A stretch of 5,876 nucleotides of DNA from an uncultured Lachnospiraceae bacterium. Lineage in GTDB: Bacteria; Bacillota; Clostridia; Lachnospirales; Lachnospiraceae. The notes below the pieces were generated by a model, which worked only from the letters and a program-made list of their open reading frames with translations, ran no database searches and was not told the origin of the DNA. Location: the NCBI GenBank assembly GCA_934351765.1, contig CAKRJM010000135.1, positions 1-5,876 on the forward strand, read 5' to 3'. This document shows, in pieces, positions 1 to 5,405 of this stretch. Made by a program: the position numbers and the translations under genes. Every line of letters starts with the position of its first letter. The first letter of the stretch is position 1.

Positions 1-669
1 ATCATAAGCAATCTCCCGGTATGGCTCATCGGCGATCAGGTAGATCGGATGACCATACTGGGCAGACTTTTCTTTTAAAATCTTTGTAAGCCGGAGGATC
101 GTTTCTTCTGAATAAACCACGCCGGAGGGATTATTGGGGGAGTTGACAATGATGCCCTTCGTATGGGGATTTAACATCTTCTCAAACGCCTCAAAATTGA
201 TCTGAAAATGCTCGATGTCCGCAGGAACCACAAAAAGCTTCGATCCGGTTCCTTCTACAAAAACCTTGTACTCCGGAAAGAACGGCGCAAACGTGATAAA
301 CTCATCTCCCTCTTCCGCAATGGCCTTAAAGCAAATGCAAAGAGAGGCAGCTGCGCCGACCGTCATATACAGGTTATCGCCCTGAAACGAAGTCCCATGA
401 GCCTGATTAATGGCCTCTGCAATCCGTTCCCGTACACCGGCATCCCCCTGGGCACTGGTATAACCATGAAGCATCGCCGCATCTTCTGTCTGTGCCAGAC
501 GGACAATCTCATCTGTCACTGCCTGAGGTGCAGGAACATTGGGATTTCCAATACTGAAATCAAAAATATTCTCCCGGCCTACAACAGCGGCCCGTTTCTT
601 TCCATATTCAAAAATTTCCCGGATCGTGGAGCGGCGGCTTCCCAGCTCCACCATTTTCTCTGCAAACAT
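1..669 (-). CDS. Class I/II PLP-dependent aminotransferase, N-terminal part (cut by left window edge)
   Basis: This is the first 223 residues of a fold-type I, PLP-dependent aminotransferase (COG0436-like); the rest lies beyond position 1. I translated it from the minus strand from the ATG at 669-667. That start has an AGGAGG ribosome binding site at 676-681, 6 nt upstream. Visible family landmarks are SIGNP near residues 39-43, GAAASL at 105-110 (cofactor phosphate-binding loop), NSPNNPSG at 176-183 (Asn180 is expected to contact the PLP ring oxygen) and ADEPY at 213-217 (Asp214 is expected to pair with the pyridine nitrogen). The catalytic lysine and C-terminal arginine would be in the missing part, so activity cannot be judged. 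The family normally has about 390-400 residues. The substrate is unknown; aspartate, alanine or aromatic amino acids are all possible. A strong hairpin separates it from the upstream aminotransferase gene, so it probably has its own transcription control. Confidence 0.93.
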   Translation of the reverse strand, partial: MFAEKMVELGSRRSTIREIFEYGKKRAAVVGRENIFDFSIGNPNVPAPQAVTDEIVRLAQTEDAAMLHGYTSAQGDAGVRERIAEAINQAHGTSFQGDNLYMTVGAAASLCICFKAIAEEGDEFITFAPFFPEYKVFVEGTGSKLFVVPADIEHFQINFEAFEKMLNPHTKGIIVNSPNNPSGVVYSEETILRLTKILKEKSAQYGHPIYLIADEPYREIAYD

Positions 670-713
670 CGTTCTCCTCCTGATTTTATGATCTGATTGA
701 TTTTCCGGTTCTC

Positions 714-758
714 AAAATCAGGAACCTCCGTATGTAAGCCATACGTCAGGTTCCTGAT
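714..758 (-). terminator. Intrinsic terminator-like hairpin after the subgroup Ic aminotransferase gene
   Basis: An 11-bp perfect outer stem (717-727 with 748-758, ATCAGGAACCT / AGGTTCCTGAT) is followed by a small internal loop (728 against 746-747). A 6-bp inner stem comes next (729-734 with 740-745, CGTATG / CATACG), closed by the 5-nt loop 735-739. On the minus strand the 3' arm runs into TTTTGAG, a short T run partly inside the stem. It begins 16 nt past the stop codon of the gene at 775-2040, which is the usual place for a terminator. The short T run makes it less than ideal. On the plus strand the stem is followed by CTTTTAT, so weak two-way function is possible, but no plus-strand gene ends here. 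It could instead act as a leader hairpin for the gene at 1-669. Confidence 0.72.
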
Positions 759-774
759 CTTTTATCCCACTATA

Positions 775-2040
775 TTATTCTGCTAAAAGCTTCTCCACGC
801 CGGCCAGCTTCACGCACAGGCAGAACAGATGGATAGCCTGATCCAGTTCCTCCAGAGTCGGATACGTCGGCGCAATTCGGATATTGGTATCCTGAGGATC
901 GTTCTTATAAGGCCATGTTGCACCTGCGCCGGTCATCTTGACACCTGCATCCTTGGCAAGGGCTACCGTTCTCTTTGCGCAGCCGGGAAGCGTATCCAGT
1001 GCCACAAAATAACCGCCCTTAGGGCTTAACCAGGTGGCAAGACCGGTTCCTCCAAGCTCTGCGCTCAGAGTCTTTAATACCATATCAAACTTGGGACGGA
1101 TTGCTTCACCAAGCTTCTTCATGTGGGCACGGACGCCTTCTGCATTCTTAAAGTATTTCACATGGCGAAGCTGATTCAGCTTGTCAAACCCAATGGTCTG
1201 AACACCCATGTGTTTCTTGATCTCTTCCACATTAGCCGGGCTGGAAGCCATGATGGCAATGCCTGCACCGGGGAAGGTGATCTTTGAGGTAGAGAAGAAA
1301 TACATCGGACGATCCTCATGACCGGCATCCCTGCAGGCCTTGAAAATATCCTTTAACGCTACCTCTTCGTATACATGATGAACACCGTAGGCATTATCCC
1401 AGAAGATCCGGAAATCCTTTGCCGCCGTCTTCATCGCTGCCAGACGATCCACCGTTTCATCGGAATAGCATACACCGGTAGGATTTGCATGAAGCGGTAC
1501 ACACCAGATTCCCTTGATGGTATCGTCCTCAGCCACCAGCTTTTCTACTACATCCATGTCAGGACCTTCCGAAGTCATGGGAACCGGGATCAGTTCAAAG
1601 CCCATAGCTTCAGTCACGCCAAAGTGACGGTCATATCCGGGGCTGGGGCAGAGCCATTTTACCTTAACATCCTTCCAGGGCTTCTCACCATGAGTTCCGA
1701 ACAGCACCAGACGGACGATCTCATCGTACATCAGGTTCAGGCTGGAGCTTCCGCCGACAATGATCTGGTCTGCCGGAATTCCGAGGAGTTCCGAAAACAG
1801 CTTCTTTGCTTCGGGAATTCCGTCAAGCACCCCGTAATTTCTCGCATCAAGACCAGACTCCGTATGGTAATCATCCAGCGCCTCAAACAGATCATTACTC
1901 AGATCAAGCTGGGCTGCTGCCGGCTTTCCTCTGGACATATCCAGAGAAAGGCCCTGCGCCTTATAGTCCTCATAGGCCTTTACCAGTTCCTCGTGAAGGC
2001 TTTCCAGCTCTGTTCTCGTCATCTCCGTCACTTTTTTCAT
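775..2040 (-). CDS. Aspartate aminotransferase, subgroup Ic (Asp_aminotransf / 'MocR-like' catalytic family)
   Basis: A complete 421-residue PLP-dependent aminotransferase. The N-terminal region with LDMSRGKP (33-40) and LDLSND (45-50) is typical of the subgroup Ic aspartate aminotransferases (Pfam Asp_aminotransf, PF12897), of which a Corynebacterium glutamicum enzyme is a known member. These interconvert aspartate plus 2-oxoglutarate and oxaloacetate plus glutamate in the cytoplasm. Landmarks are NYGVLDGIPEAKKL (68-81), GGSSSLNLM (96-104, phosphate loop), HANPTG (184-189, Asn186), WDNAY (214-218, Asp215 for the pyridine nitrogen), STSKITFPGAG (250-260, Lys253 the expected Schiff-base lysine) and NIRIAPTYP (386-394, Arg388 for the substrate carboxylate). 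All key residues are present and the length is normal for the family. The start has AAGGAG at 2047-2052, 6 nt upstream. It lies 111 nt after proC, so it may be read through from that operon, have its own promoter, or both. Substrate specificity is inferred from family, not shown. Confidence 0.93.
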   Translation of the reverse strand: MKKVTEMTRTELESLHEELVKAYEDYKAQGLSLDMSRGKPAAAQLDLSNDLFEALDDYHTESGLDARNYGVLDGIPEAKKLFSELLGIPADQIIVGGSSSLNLMYDEIVRLVLFGTHGEKPWKDVKVKWLCPSPGYDRHFGVTEAMGFELIPVPMTSEGPDMDVVEKLVAEDDTIKGIWCVPLHANPTGVCYSDETVDRLAAMKTAAKDFRIFWDNAYGVHHVYEEVALKDIFKACRDAGHEDRPMYFFSTSKITFPGAGIAIMASSPANVEEIKKHMGVQTIGFDKLNQLRHVKYFKNAEGVRAHMKKLGEAIRPKFDMVLKTLSAELGGTGLATWLSPKGGYFVALDTLPGCAKRTVALAKDAGVKMTGAGATWPYKNDPQDTNIRIAPTYPTLEELDQAIHLFCLCVKLAGVEKLLAE

Positions 2041-2078
2041 GTCTTTCTCCTTCCTGGCAGTTGTTTTCCCATTTCCTT

Positions 2079-2107
2079 TTTATATTTATATTTCTGAAAC
2101 AATTCAG
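2079..2107 (-). promoter_or_regulatory. Possible promoter for the subgroup Ic aminotransferase gene
   Basis: On the minus strand a TATAAA box (2079-2084, 5 of 6 to the sigma-A -10) lies 17 nt after CTGAAT (2102-2107, only 3 of 6 to the -35). A second TATAAA sits directly upstream at 2085-2090, in a strongly AT-rich stretch. The predicted transcript start near 2072 would give a leader of about 32 nt with a good ribosome binding site. The weak -35 and the overlap with the arm of an inverted repeat (2103-2136) make this only a candidate. Confidence 0.35.
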
Positions 2108-2136
2108 CGCCCGGCATATTTTCTCTTGACGCTGAA
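2103..2136 (-). repeat. Inverted repeat downstream of proC; weak terminator or operator candidate
   Basis: TTCAGCG (2103-2109) and CGCTGAA (2130-2136) form a perfect 7-bp inverted repeat around a 20-nt loop. It begins 15 nt past the proC stop codon. On the minus strand the 3' arm is followed by TTGTTTC, only moderately T-rich. The stem is short and the loop long for an efficient intrinsic terminator, so partial termination or a protein-binding site are alternatives. The repeat overlaps the weak -35 of the candidate aminotransferase promoter. Confidence 0.3.
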
Positions 2137-2151
2137 CCATTATCTGCTGAT

Positions 2152-2949
2152 TTACATTCCCTTCGCCTTTTCCGCACACGCGATCATGGCCTCTATAAGA
2201 CTGCTCCGAAGCCCCTTTTCCTCCAGGACACGGACTGCCTGGATCGTGGTTCCTCCGGGAGAGCATACCATATCCTTCAGGGCTCCCGGATGAAGTCCGG
2301 TCTCCTGAACCATCTTTGCTGCCCCCAGCATGGCCTGCGCCGCAAATTCATACGCCTGCTTTCTCGGCATACCAAGTGCTACCGCGCCATCTCCCATGGC
2401 TTCGATCACCATGAACAGATATGCCACTGCGCTTCCACTGACCGCGATCACTGCCTCGCTCATGGTTTCCGGAAGGATCACTGCCCTTCCAAAGCTCTCC
2501 AGGATCTCCATGACCTCGGAAAGCTCCTCCTCTGTCACCTCCGGGCTGGGCGAGACCGAGGTAACGCCCTCTCCCACCAGTGCCGGCGTATTAGGATTAC
2601 AACGGACAAATTTCAGTTTTCTTCCAAACTGCTCCGCCAGCCAGCCAAGAGACTTTCCCGGTGCAATGGTCAAAATGATCTGATCATCTGTCACCACATC
2701 CCTGATTTCCCCGATCACCAGCTCATAAAACTGGGGCTTCACCGACAGAACAATGATCTTCGATTCCTTTGCCACTTCCCGGTTATCCCGCGTCACACAG
2801 ATTCCCCATTGCTCCTTTGCCCGGTCCAGGGCGCCCTGACTGCGGTTGGACGCATAAATTTCCTCCGGTGCCACCAGCTTTTTCCCGACGATCCCGCCAA
2901 TCATAGCGCCCGCCATGTTTCCGCAGCCAATAAAACCAATTCGTTTCAT
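2152..2949 (-). CDS. proC: Pyrroline-5-carboxylate reductase
   Basis: Reduces 1-pyrroline-5-carboxylate to L-proline with NAD(P)H, the last step of proline synthesis, in the cytoplasm. The 265-residue length is normal. The N-terminal Rossmann domain starts with IGFIGCGNMAGAMIGG (4-19, dinucleotide-binding loop), followed by YASNRS (32-37) and VLSVKPQ (67-73). The C-terminal helical dimer domain carries the P5CR signature CSPGGTTIQAVRVLEEKG (229-246) with a GLHPGALKDMV lead-in (218-228). Two positions look unusual: RCNPNTP (116-122), where most relatives have a Met before PNTP, and SGSAVAY (171-177), where SGS(G/S)PAY is usual. The fold and signature are otherwise intact, so I expect an active enzyme. 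The start follows scpB by 10 nt, and its AGGAGG ribosome binding site (2956-2961) overlaps the scpB stop codon, which points to tight operon coupling. Confidence 0.95.
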   Translation of the reverse strand: MKRIGFIGCGNMAGAMIGGIVGKKLVAPEEIYASNRSQGALDRAKEQWGICVTRDNREVAKESKIIVLSVKPQFYELVIGEIRDVVTDDQIILTIAPGKSLGWLAEQFGRKLKFVRCNPNTPALVGEGVTSVSPSPEVTEEELSEVMEILESFGRAVILPETMSEAVIAVSGSAVAYLFMVIEAMGDGAVALGMPRKQAYEFAAQAMLGAAKMVQETGLHPGALKDMVCSPGGTTIQAVRVLEEKGLRSSLIEAMIACAEKAKGM

Positions 2950-2955
2950 GTCGCT

Positions 2956-2962
2956 CCTCCTA
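2956..2962 (-). promoter_or_regulatory. proC ribosome binding site overlapping the scpB stop codon
   Basis: The minus strand reads TAGGAGGAGCGACATG: the scpB stop TAG (2960-2962) shares two bases with the AGGAGG motif (2956-2961), which is 6 nt from the proC ATG. Ribosomes ending on scpB would sit on the proC initiation region, so translational coupling is likely. The coupling itself is inference. Confidence 0.8.
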
Positions 2963-3613
2963 CAGATCCAGCTTTAACTGAACCTCTTCCTCTGCCTCCT
3001 GCTTGAACTCTTCAACCTGCTCCGGCCGCATGGACGGAAGCTCCTCCAGGGAAGCCACGCCAAAGCTCCGCAGGAAATCCTCTGTTGTTCCAAACAAAAT
3101 GGGGCGGCCCGGCACATTCATTCTGCCTACCTCTTCCACCAGATTATATTCCACCAGCTTGTTGACCGCATGATCAGACTTCACCCCACGGATCTGCTCG
3201 ATCTGCATTTTCGTCACCGGTTGTTTATAGGCTATGATCGACAGGGTTTCCAGAAGCACATCGGTCAGCACATACTTTTTCGGCTGGGATGCCACCCGGA
3301 TCAGATTTTCATAATACTCCGGTCTGGTGCACATCTGAAACGCGCCGTCCAGCTCAATGATCTTCATACCACGTTTCTCAGCGTCATAATCATCCGCCAG
3401 GCTGTGTACCAGCTTTCTTGTGGTTTCCTCGTCCTGCTCCACTGCCAGTGCCAGTGCTTTCAGCTCCACGGATCCGCCCATGGCAAACAGCACCGCTTCC
3501 AGGATCGTTTTTGCTTCCCTGATCTCCATAGATTCCTGCCTTTTCTGTTCCGCTTTTTCTATCTCTGTTCCGAAGCCGGTACCTTCTCCGGCTCCTCCTG
3601 TTTTTTCAATCAT
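2960..3613 (-). CDS. scpB: Segregation and condensation protein B
   Basis: ScpB is a dimeric winged-helix (kite) subunit that binds the middle of ScpA and, with SMC, forms the bacterial condensin-like complex needed for chromosome compaction and segregation. The core starts at about residue 34 (AKTILEAVLFAMGG). The family hallmarks LSIIAYKQPVTKMQIEQIRG (124-143) and VPGRPILFGTTEDFLRSFGV (167-186) are both clear, and the C-terminus is an acidic tail (EEFKQEAEEEVQ). The 217-residue length assumes the ATG at 3613. That start has AAGGAAG touching it and GGAAG 8 nt upstream. A second in-frame ATG at 3529 (residue 29) begins just before the conserved core but has only a GGAA 3 nt away. The first 28 residues are Gly/Glu-rich and look non-conserved, so the true start is uncertain. 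It lies 20 nt after scpA. Confidence 0.95.
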   Translation of the reverse strand: MIEKTGGAGEGTGFGTEIEKAEQKRQESMEIREAKTILEAVLFAMGGSVELKALALAVEQDEETTRKLVHSLADDYDAEKRGMKIIELDGAFQMCTRPEYYENLIRVASQPKKYVLTDVLLETLSIIAYKQPVTKMQIEQIRGVKSDHAVNKLVEYNLVEEVGRMNVPGRPILFGTTEDFLRSFGVASLEELPSMRPEQVEEFKQEAEEEVQLKLDL

Positions 3614-3633
3614 CTTCCTTACTTCCAGCGCTT

Positions 3634-4437
3634 CTACGCATCAATGTTGGCGGCGATCTCCTCCGCCAGCTCATCCGTGTTCTCAATAAGCTCCTGTGAC
3701 GGCACCATGAGGAAATCCTCCTCTTCCGTCTCCTTTAAGGTCACGACCCCCATCTTCATCAGCTCCAGCACTGCCAGAAACGTCACCACCAGTTCGATTT
3801 TCCCCGACTGTGCCGAAAGAAGCTCCCGAAAGGTCAGATCTCTCCTCGCCGCGGCCAGCCGCAGGACCTCCACGATCTTCACTGATACACGGAATGGTTC
3901 TTTCTCAATTTGTCCGAATTTGGAACGGACCGGATCAATGAGGTTTTCCTGTCGTTTTAACACCGACTGGAAAATCGTATTAAGCTTTGCCAGGGTCACC
4001 CCCTCCAGAAGCTTCGGAAGATCTACCGGCGGACGATATTTCGCCACCTCATCCGGAATCGTCTCCGGCTTATAGATCATGCGCTCCGCATCCGTCTGAC
4101 GGTCTTTCAGCTCACCTGCCATGTATTTATACATTTTATATTCCAGAAGCCGTTCCACCAGCTCCTGTCTGGGATCCTCTTCTTCTCCCTCCTCGTTAAC
4201 CTCTGCAGGAAGAAGCATCCGCGACTTGATATCCAGAAGCGTCGCCGCCATCACCAGAAAGTCGCTGACTACATCCAGATCCTCCTTGTCCATGGCCCGT
4301 ACATACTCCATATACTGATCCGTGATCTCGGCAATGGGGATATCATAGATATTCACTTTGTTTTTATCAATCAGATGAAGCAGCAGATCCAGAGGTCCTT
4401 CAAAGGCCTCCAGCTTTACCGACAATACCGGCTGCAT
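3634..4437 (-). CDS. scpA: Segregation and condensation protein A
   Basis: ScpA is the kleisin of the SMC-ScpAB complex: its N-terminus binds the neck of one SMC and its C-terminal winged helix binds the head of the other, closing the ring that loads on DNA near the origin. At 267 residues it is of normal length. The N-terminal kleisin helices are typical (FEGPLDLLLHLIDKNKVNIYDIPI, from residue 12, then ITDQYMEY 38-45 and FLVMAATLLDIKSRMLLP 60-77). An acidic linker (80-90) leads to the middle ScpB-binding region. The C-terminal winged helix spans about 180-246 (LTFRELL 201-207, VVTFLAVLELMKMGVV 217-232). The start has GAGGA at 4444-4448, about 6 nt upstream. It follows the metallophosphoesterase gene by 20 nt and precedes its partner scpB by 20 nt. 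Confidence 0.96.
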   Translation of the reverse strand: MQPVLSVKLEAFEGPLDLLLHLIDKNKVNIYDIPIAEITDQYMEYVRAMDKEDLDVVSDFLVMAATLLDIKSRMLLPAEVNEEGEEEDPRQELVERLLEYKMYKYMAGELKDRQTDAERMIYKPETIPDEVAKYRPPVDLPKLLEGVTLAKLNTIFQSVLKRQENLIDPVRSKFGQIEKEPFRVSVKIVEVLRLAAARRDLTFRELLSAQSGKIELVVTFLAVLELMKMGVVTLKETEEEDFLMVPSQELIENTDELAEEIAANIDA

Positions 4438-4457
4438 GGCTTTTCCTCATTTCTTTT

Positions 4458-5357
4458 TCATTCTCTCTGCGTCCCCTGCTCCTTTGACGCCCGCAGTGTG
4501 ACCACCGGGACCTCCGAACAGTTTCCCAGCCGGAAATTCACCGAATGGGTTCCAAGACCGCCGCTTACGATCATGGTTTTTCCGTTTTTTGTATACTTTC
4601 CACGGCTGTAACGGGGGAATGGACGGAAGTTCGGGGCAATCACTCCGCCTAACAGAGGCAGACGGATCGTTCCTCCATGATAGTGTCCGCTGAATACAAG
4701 ATCCGCGCCCCATGCCGCATAATCCTTAAAATAACAGGGACTGTGCGCCAGCAGGATATGGTACTCATCCTTTCCGGCAATCCCCAGCGTCTGTTCCAGA
4801 TAGGCCTGCTCCAGAGGCGGCTGTTTGACCTTCTTATAATAATGCCGGTCCAGATCCAGGCCGGTGATGGTCAAAGCATCCACACCGTCGCGCAGTGTCA
4901 GAGAAACATTATCAAGCACTGTTACGCCGATCCGCTTCATTTCCTCATACCAGCGCGCATAGGCATCACCGTATTCCTCCGGCTTCCACCCCATTCTGGC
5001 CTCATGGTTTCCCAGCCCGTAGTAGACCGGATAACGATATGCCAGACGTTTCATCAGATGAACCGTCTCCGAAAACATTGCCGTTCCATGCTTCGCCATG
5101 ACCAGATCCCCGGCCACGATCACAGCGTCCGGGTGAATCCGGCGGATTTCCGCCAGCATACGATTATTCCGTCTTCCGGCTCCGTTTTCATGCAGATCAG
5201 CCAGTACTACAATGGTATAACCGTCAAAAGCTGATCCGATTCCCGGCGACTCCACCTCATACCGTGGAAACCGAACATGATTTCGTTCATAATGGGAACA
5301 GACGGCCGCCGCAGCTCCGGCAGCAATCACCGTTCCTGCGATGATCCAACCTATCAT
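4458..5357 (-). CDS. Membrane-anchored metallophosphoesterase, YkuE-like
   Basis: A calcineurin-like metallophosphoesterase of the YkuE/YaeI group (COG1408). From the ATG at 5357 it has 299 residues. An N-terminal hydrophobic segment (about 3-19) should anchor it in the membrane, probably with the catalytic domain outside; no lipobox is visible. The two-metal motifs are in order: ADLH (53-56), GDLV (83-86), GNHE (116-119), LLAHSP (202-207) and GHYHGG (224-229; most relatives have GHTHGG). All metal ligands are present. The substrate is not known from sequence; phosphoesters of lipids, sugars or nucleotides are possible. The reading frame runs up to an ATG at 5411, but that start lacks a ribosome binding site, overlaps the kinase gene and precedes the promoter. 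The ATG at 5357 has GAGGAG at 5363-5368, 5 nt away, and directly begins the membrane segment. It is the first gene of the block containing scpA, scpB and proC. Confidence 0.9.
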   Translation of the reverse strand: MIGWIIAGTVIAAGAAAAVCSHYERNHVRFPRYEVESPGIGSAFDGYTIVVLADLHENGAGRRNNRMLAEIRRIHPDAVIVAGDLVMAKHGTAMFSETVHLMKRLAYRYPVYYGLGNHEARMGWKPEEYGDAYARWYEEMKRIGVTVLDNVSLTLRDGVDALTITGLDLDRHYYKKVKQPPLEQAYLEQTLGIAGKDEYHILLAHSPCYFKDYAAWGADLVFSGHYHGGTIRLPLLGGVIAPNFRPFPRYSRGKYTKNGKTMIVSGGLGTHSVNFRLGNCSEVPVVTLRASKEQGTQRE

Positions 5358-5376
5358 AAGCGCTCCTCTTCCCACC

Positions 5377-5405
5377 AGTATAACACGGCTTCTATTTGCA
5401 GTCAA
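5377..5405 (-). promoter_or_regulatory. Near-consensus sigma-A promoter for metallophosphoesterase-scpA-scpB-proC
   Basis: On the minus strand there is a -35 TTGACT (5400-5405, 5 of 6), a 17-nt spacer, a TGn extension immediately before the -10, and a -10 TATACT (5377-5382, 5 of 6). The predicted start of transcription is near 5370, giving a leader of only about 13 nt that begins almost directly with the GAGGAG ribosome binding site. The -35 lies inside the last codons of the histidine kinase (Phe-Asp-Cys) and the kinase stop codon (5392-5394) lies in the spacer. Confidence 0.78.

Noticed and set aside
208..696. 162-residue plus-strand open frame at the left end
   Set aside because: It is antisense to the partial aminotransferase, whose minus-strand frame is open from 669 to the window edge with clear PLP motifs.
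670..716. Promoter (TTGAGA with a CATAAA box) directly before the gene at 1-669
   Set aside because: The spacing is 19 nt, the -10 match is weak, and the transcript would start within the ribosome binding site.
1375..2129. Overlapping plus-strand open frames (240 and 107 residues) opposite the subgroup Ic aminotransferase
   Set aside because: The minus-strand protein has every aminotransferase motif; the plus-strand frames have none and no convincing ribosome binding site.
1970..2266. 98-residue minus-strand open frame bridging proC and the aminotransferase
   Set aside because: It overlaps both real genes in another frame, has low-complexity charged sequence, and shows no family resemblance.
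2290..3006. 238-residue plus-strand open frame opposite proC
   Set aside because: It is His/Cys/Arg/Leu-rich without any family motif, and lies fully opposite proC and the end of scpB.
3170..4075. 301-residue open frame on the plus strand opposite scpA and scpB
   Set aside because: It lies entirely antisense to two well-conserved genes. The translation is rich in Ser, Arg, Cys, His and Phe with no recognisable domain, as expected for a shadow frame.
4677..5234. 185-residue plus-strand open frame opposite the metallophosphoesterase
   Set aside because: Shadow of a gene with all metallophosphoesterase motifs; no independent support.
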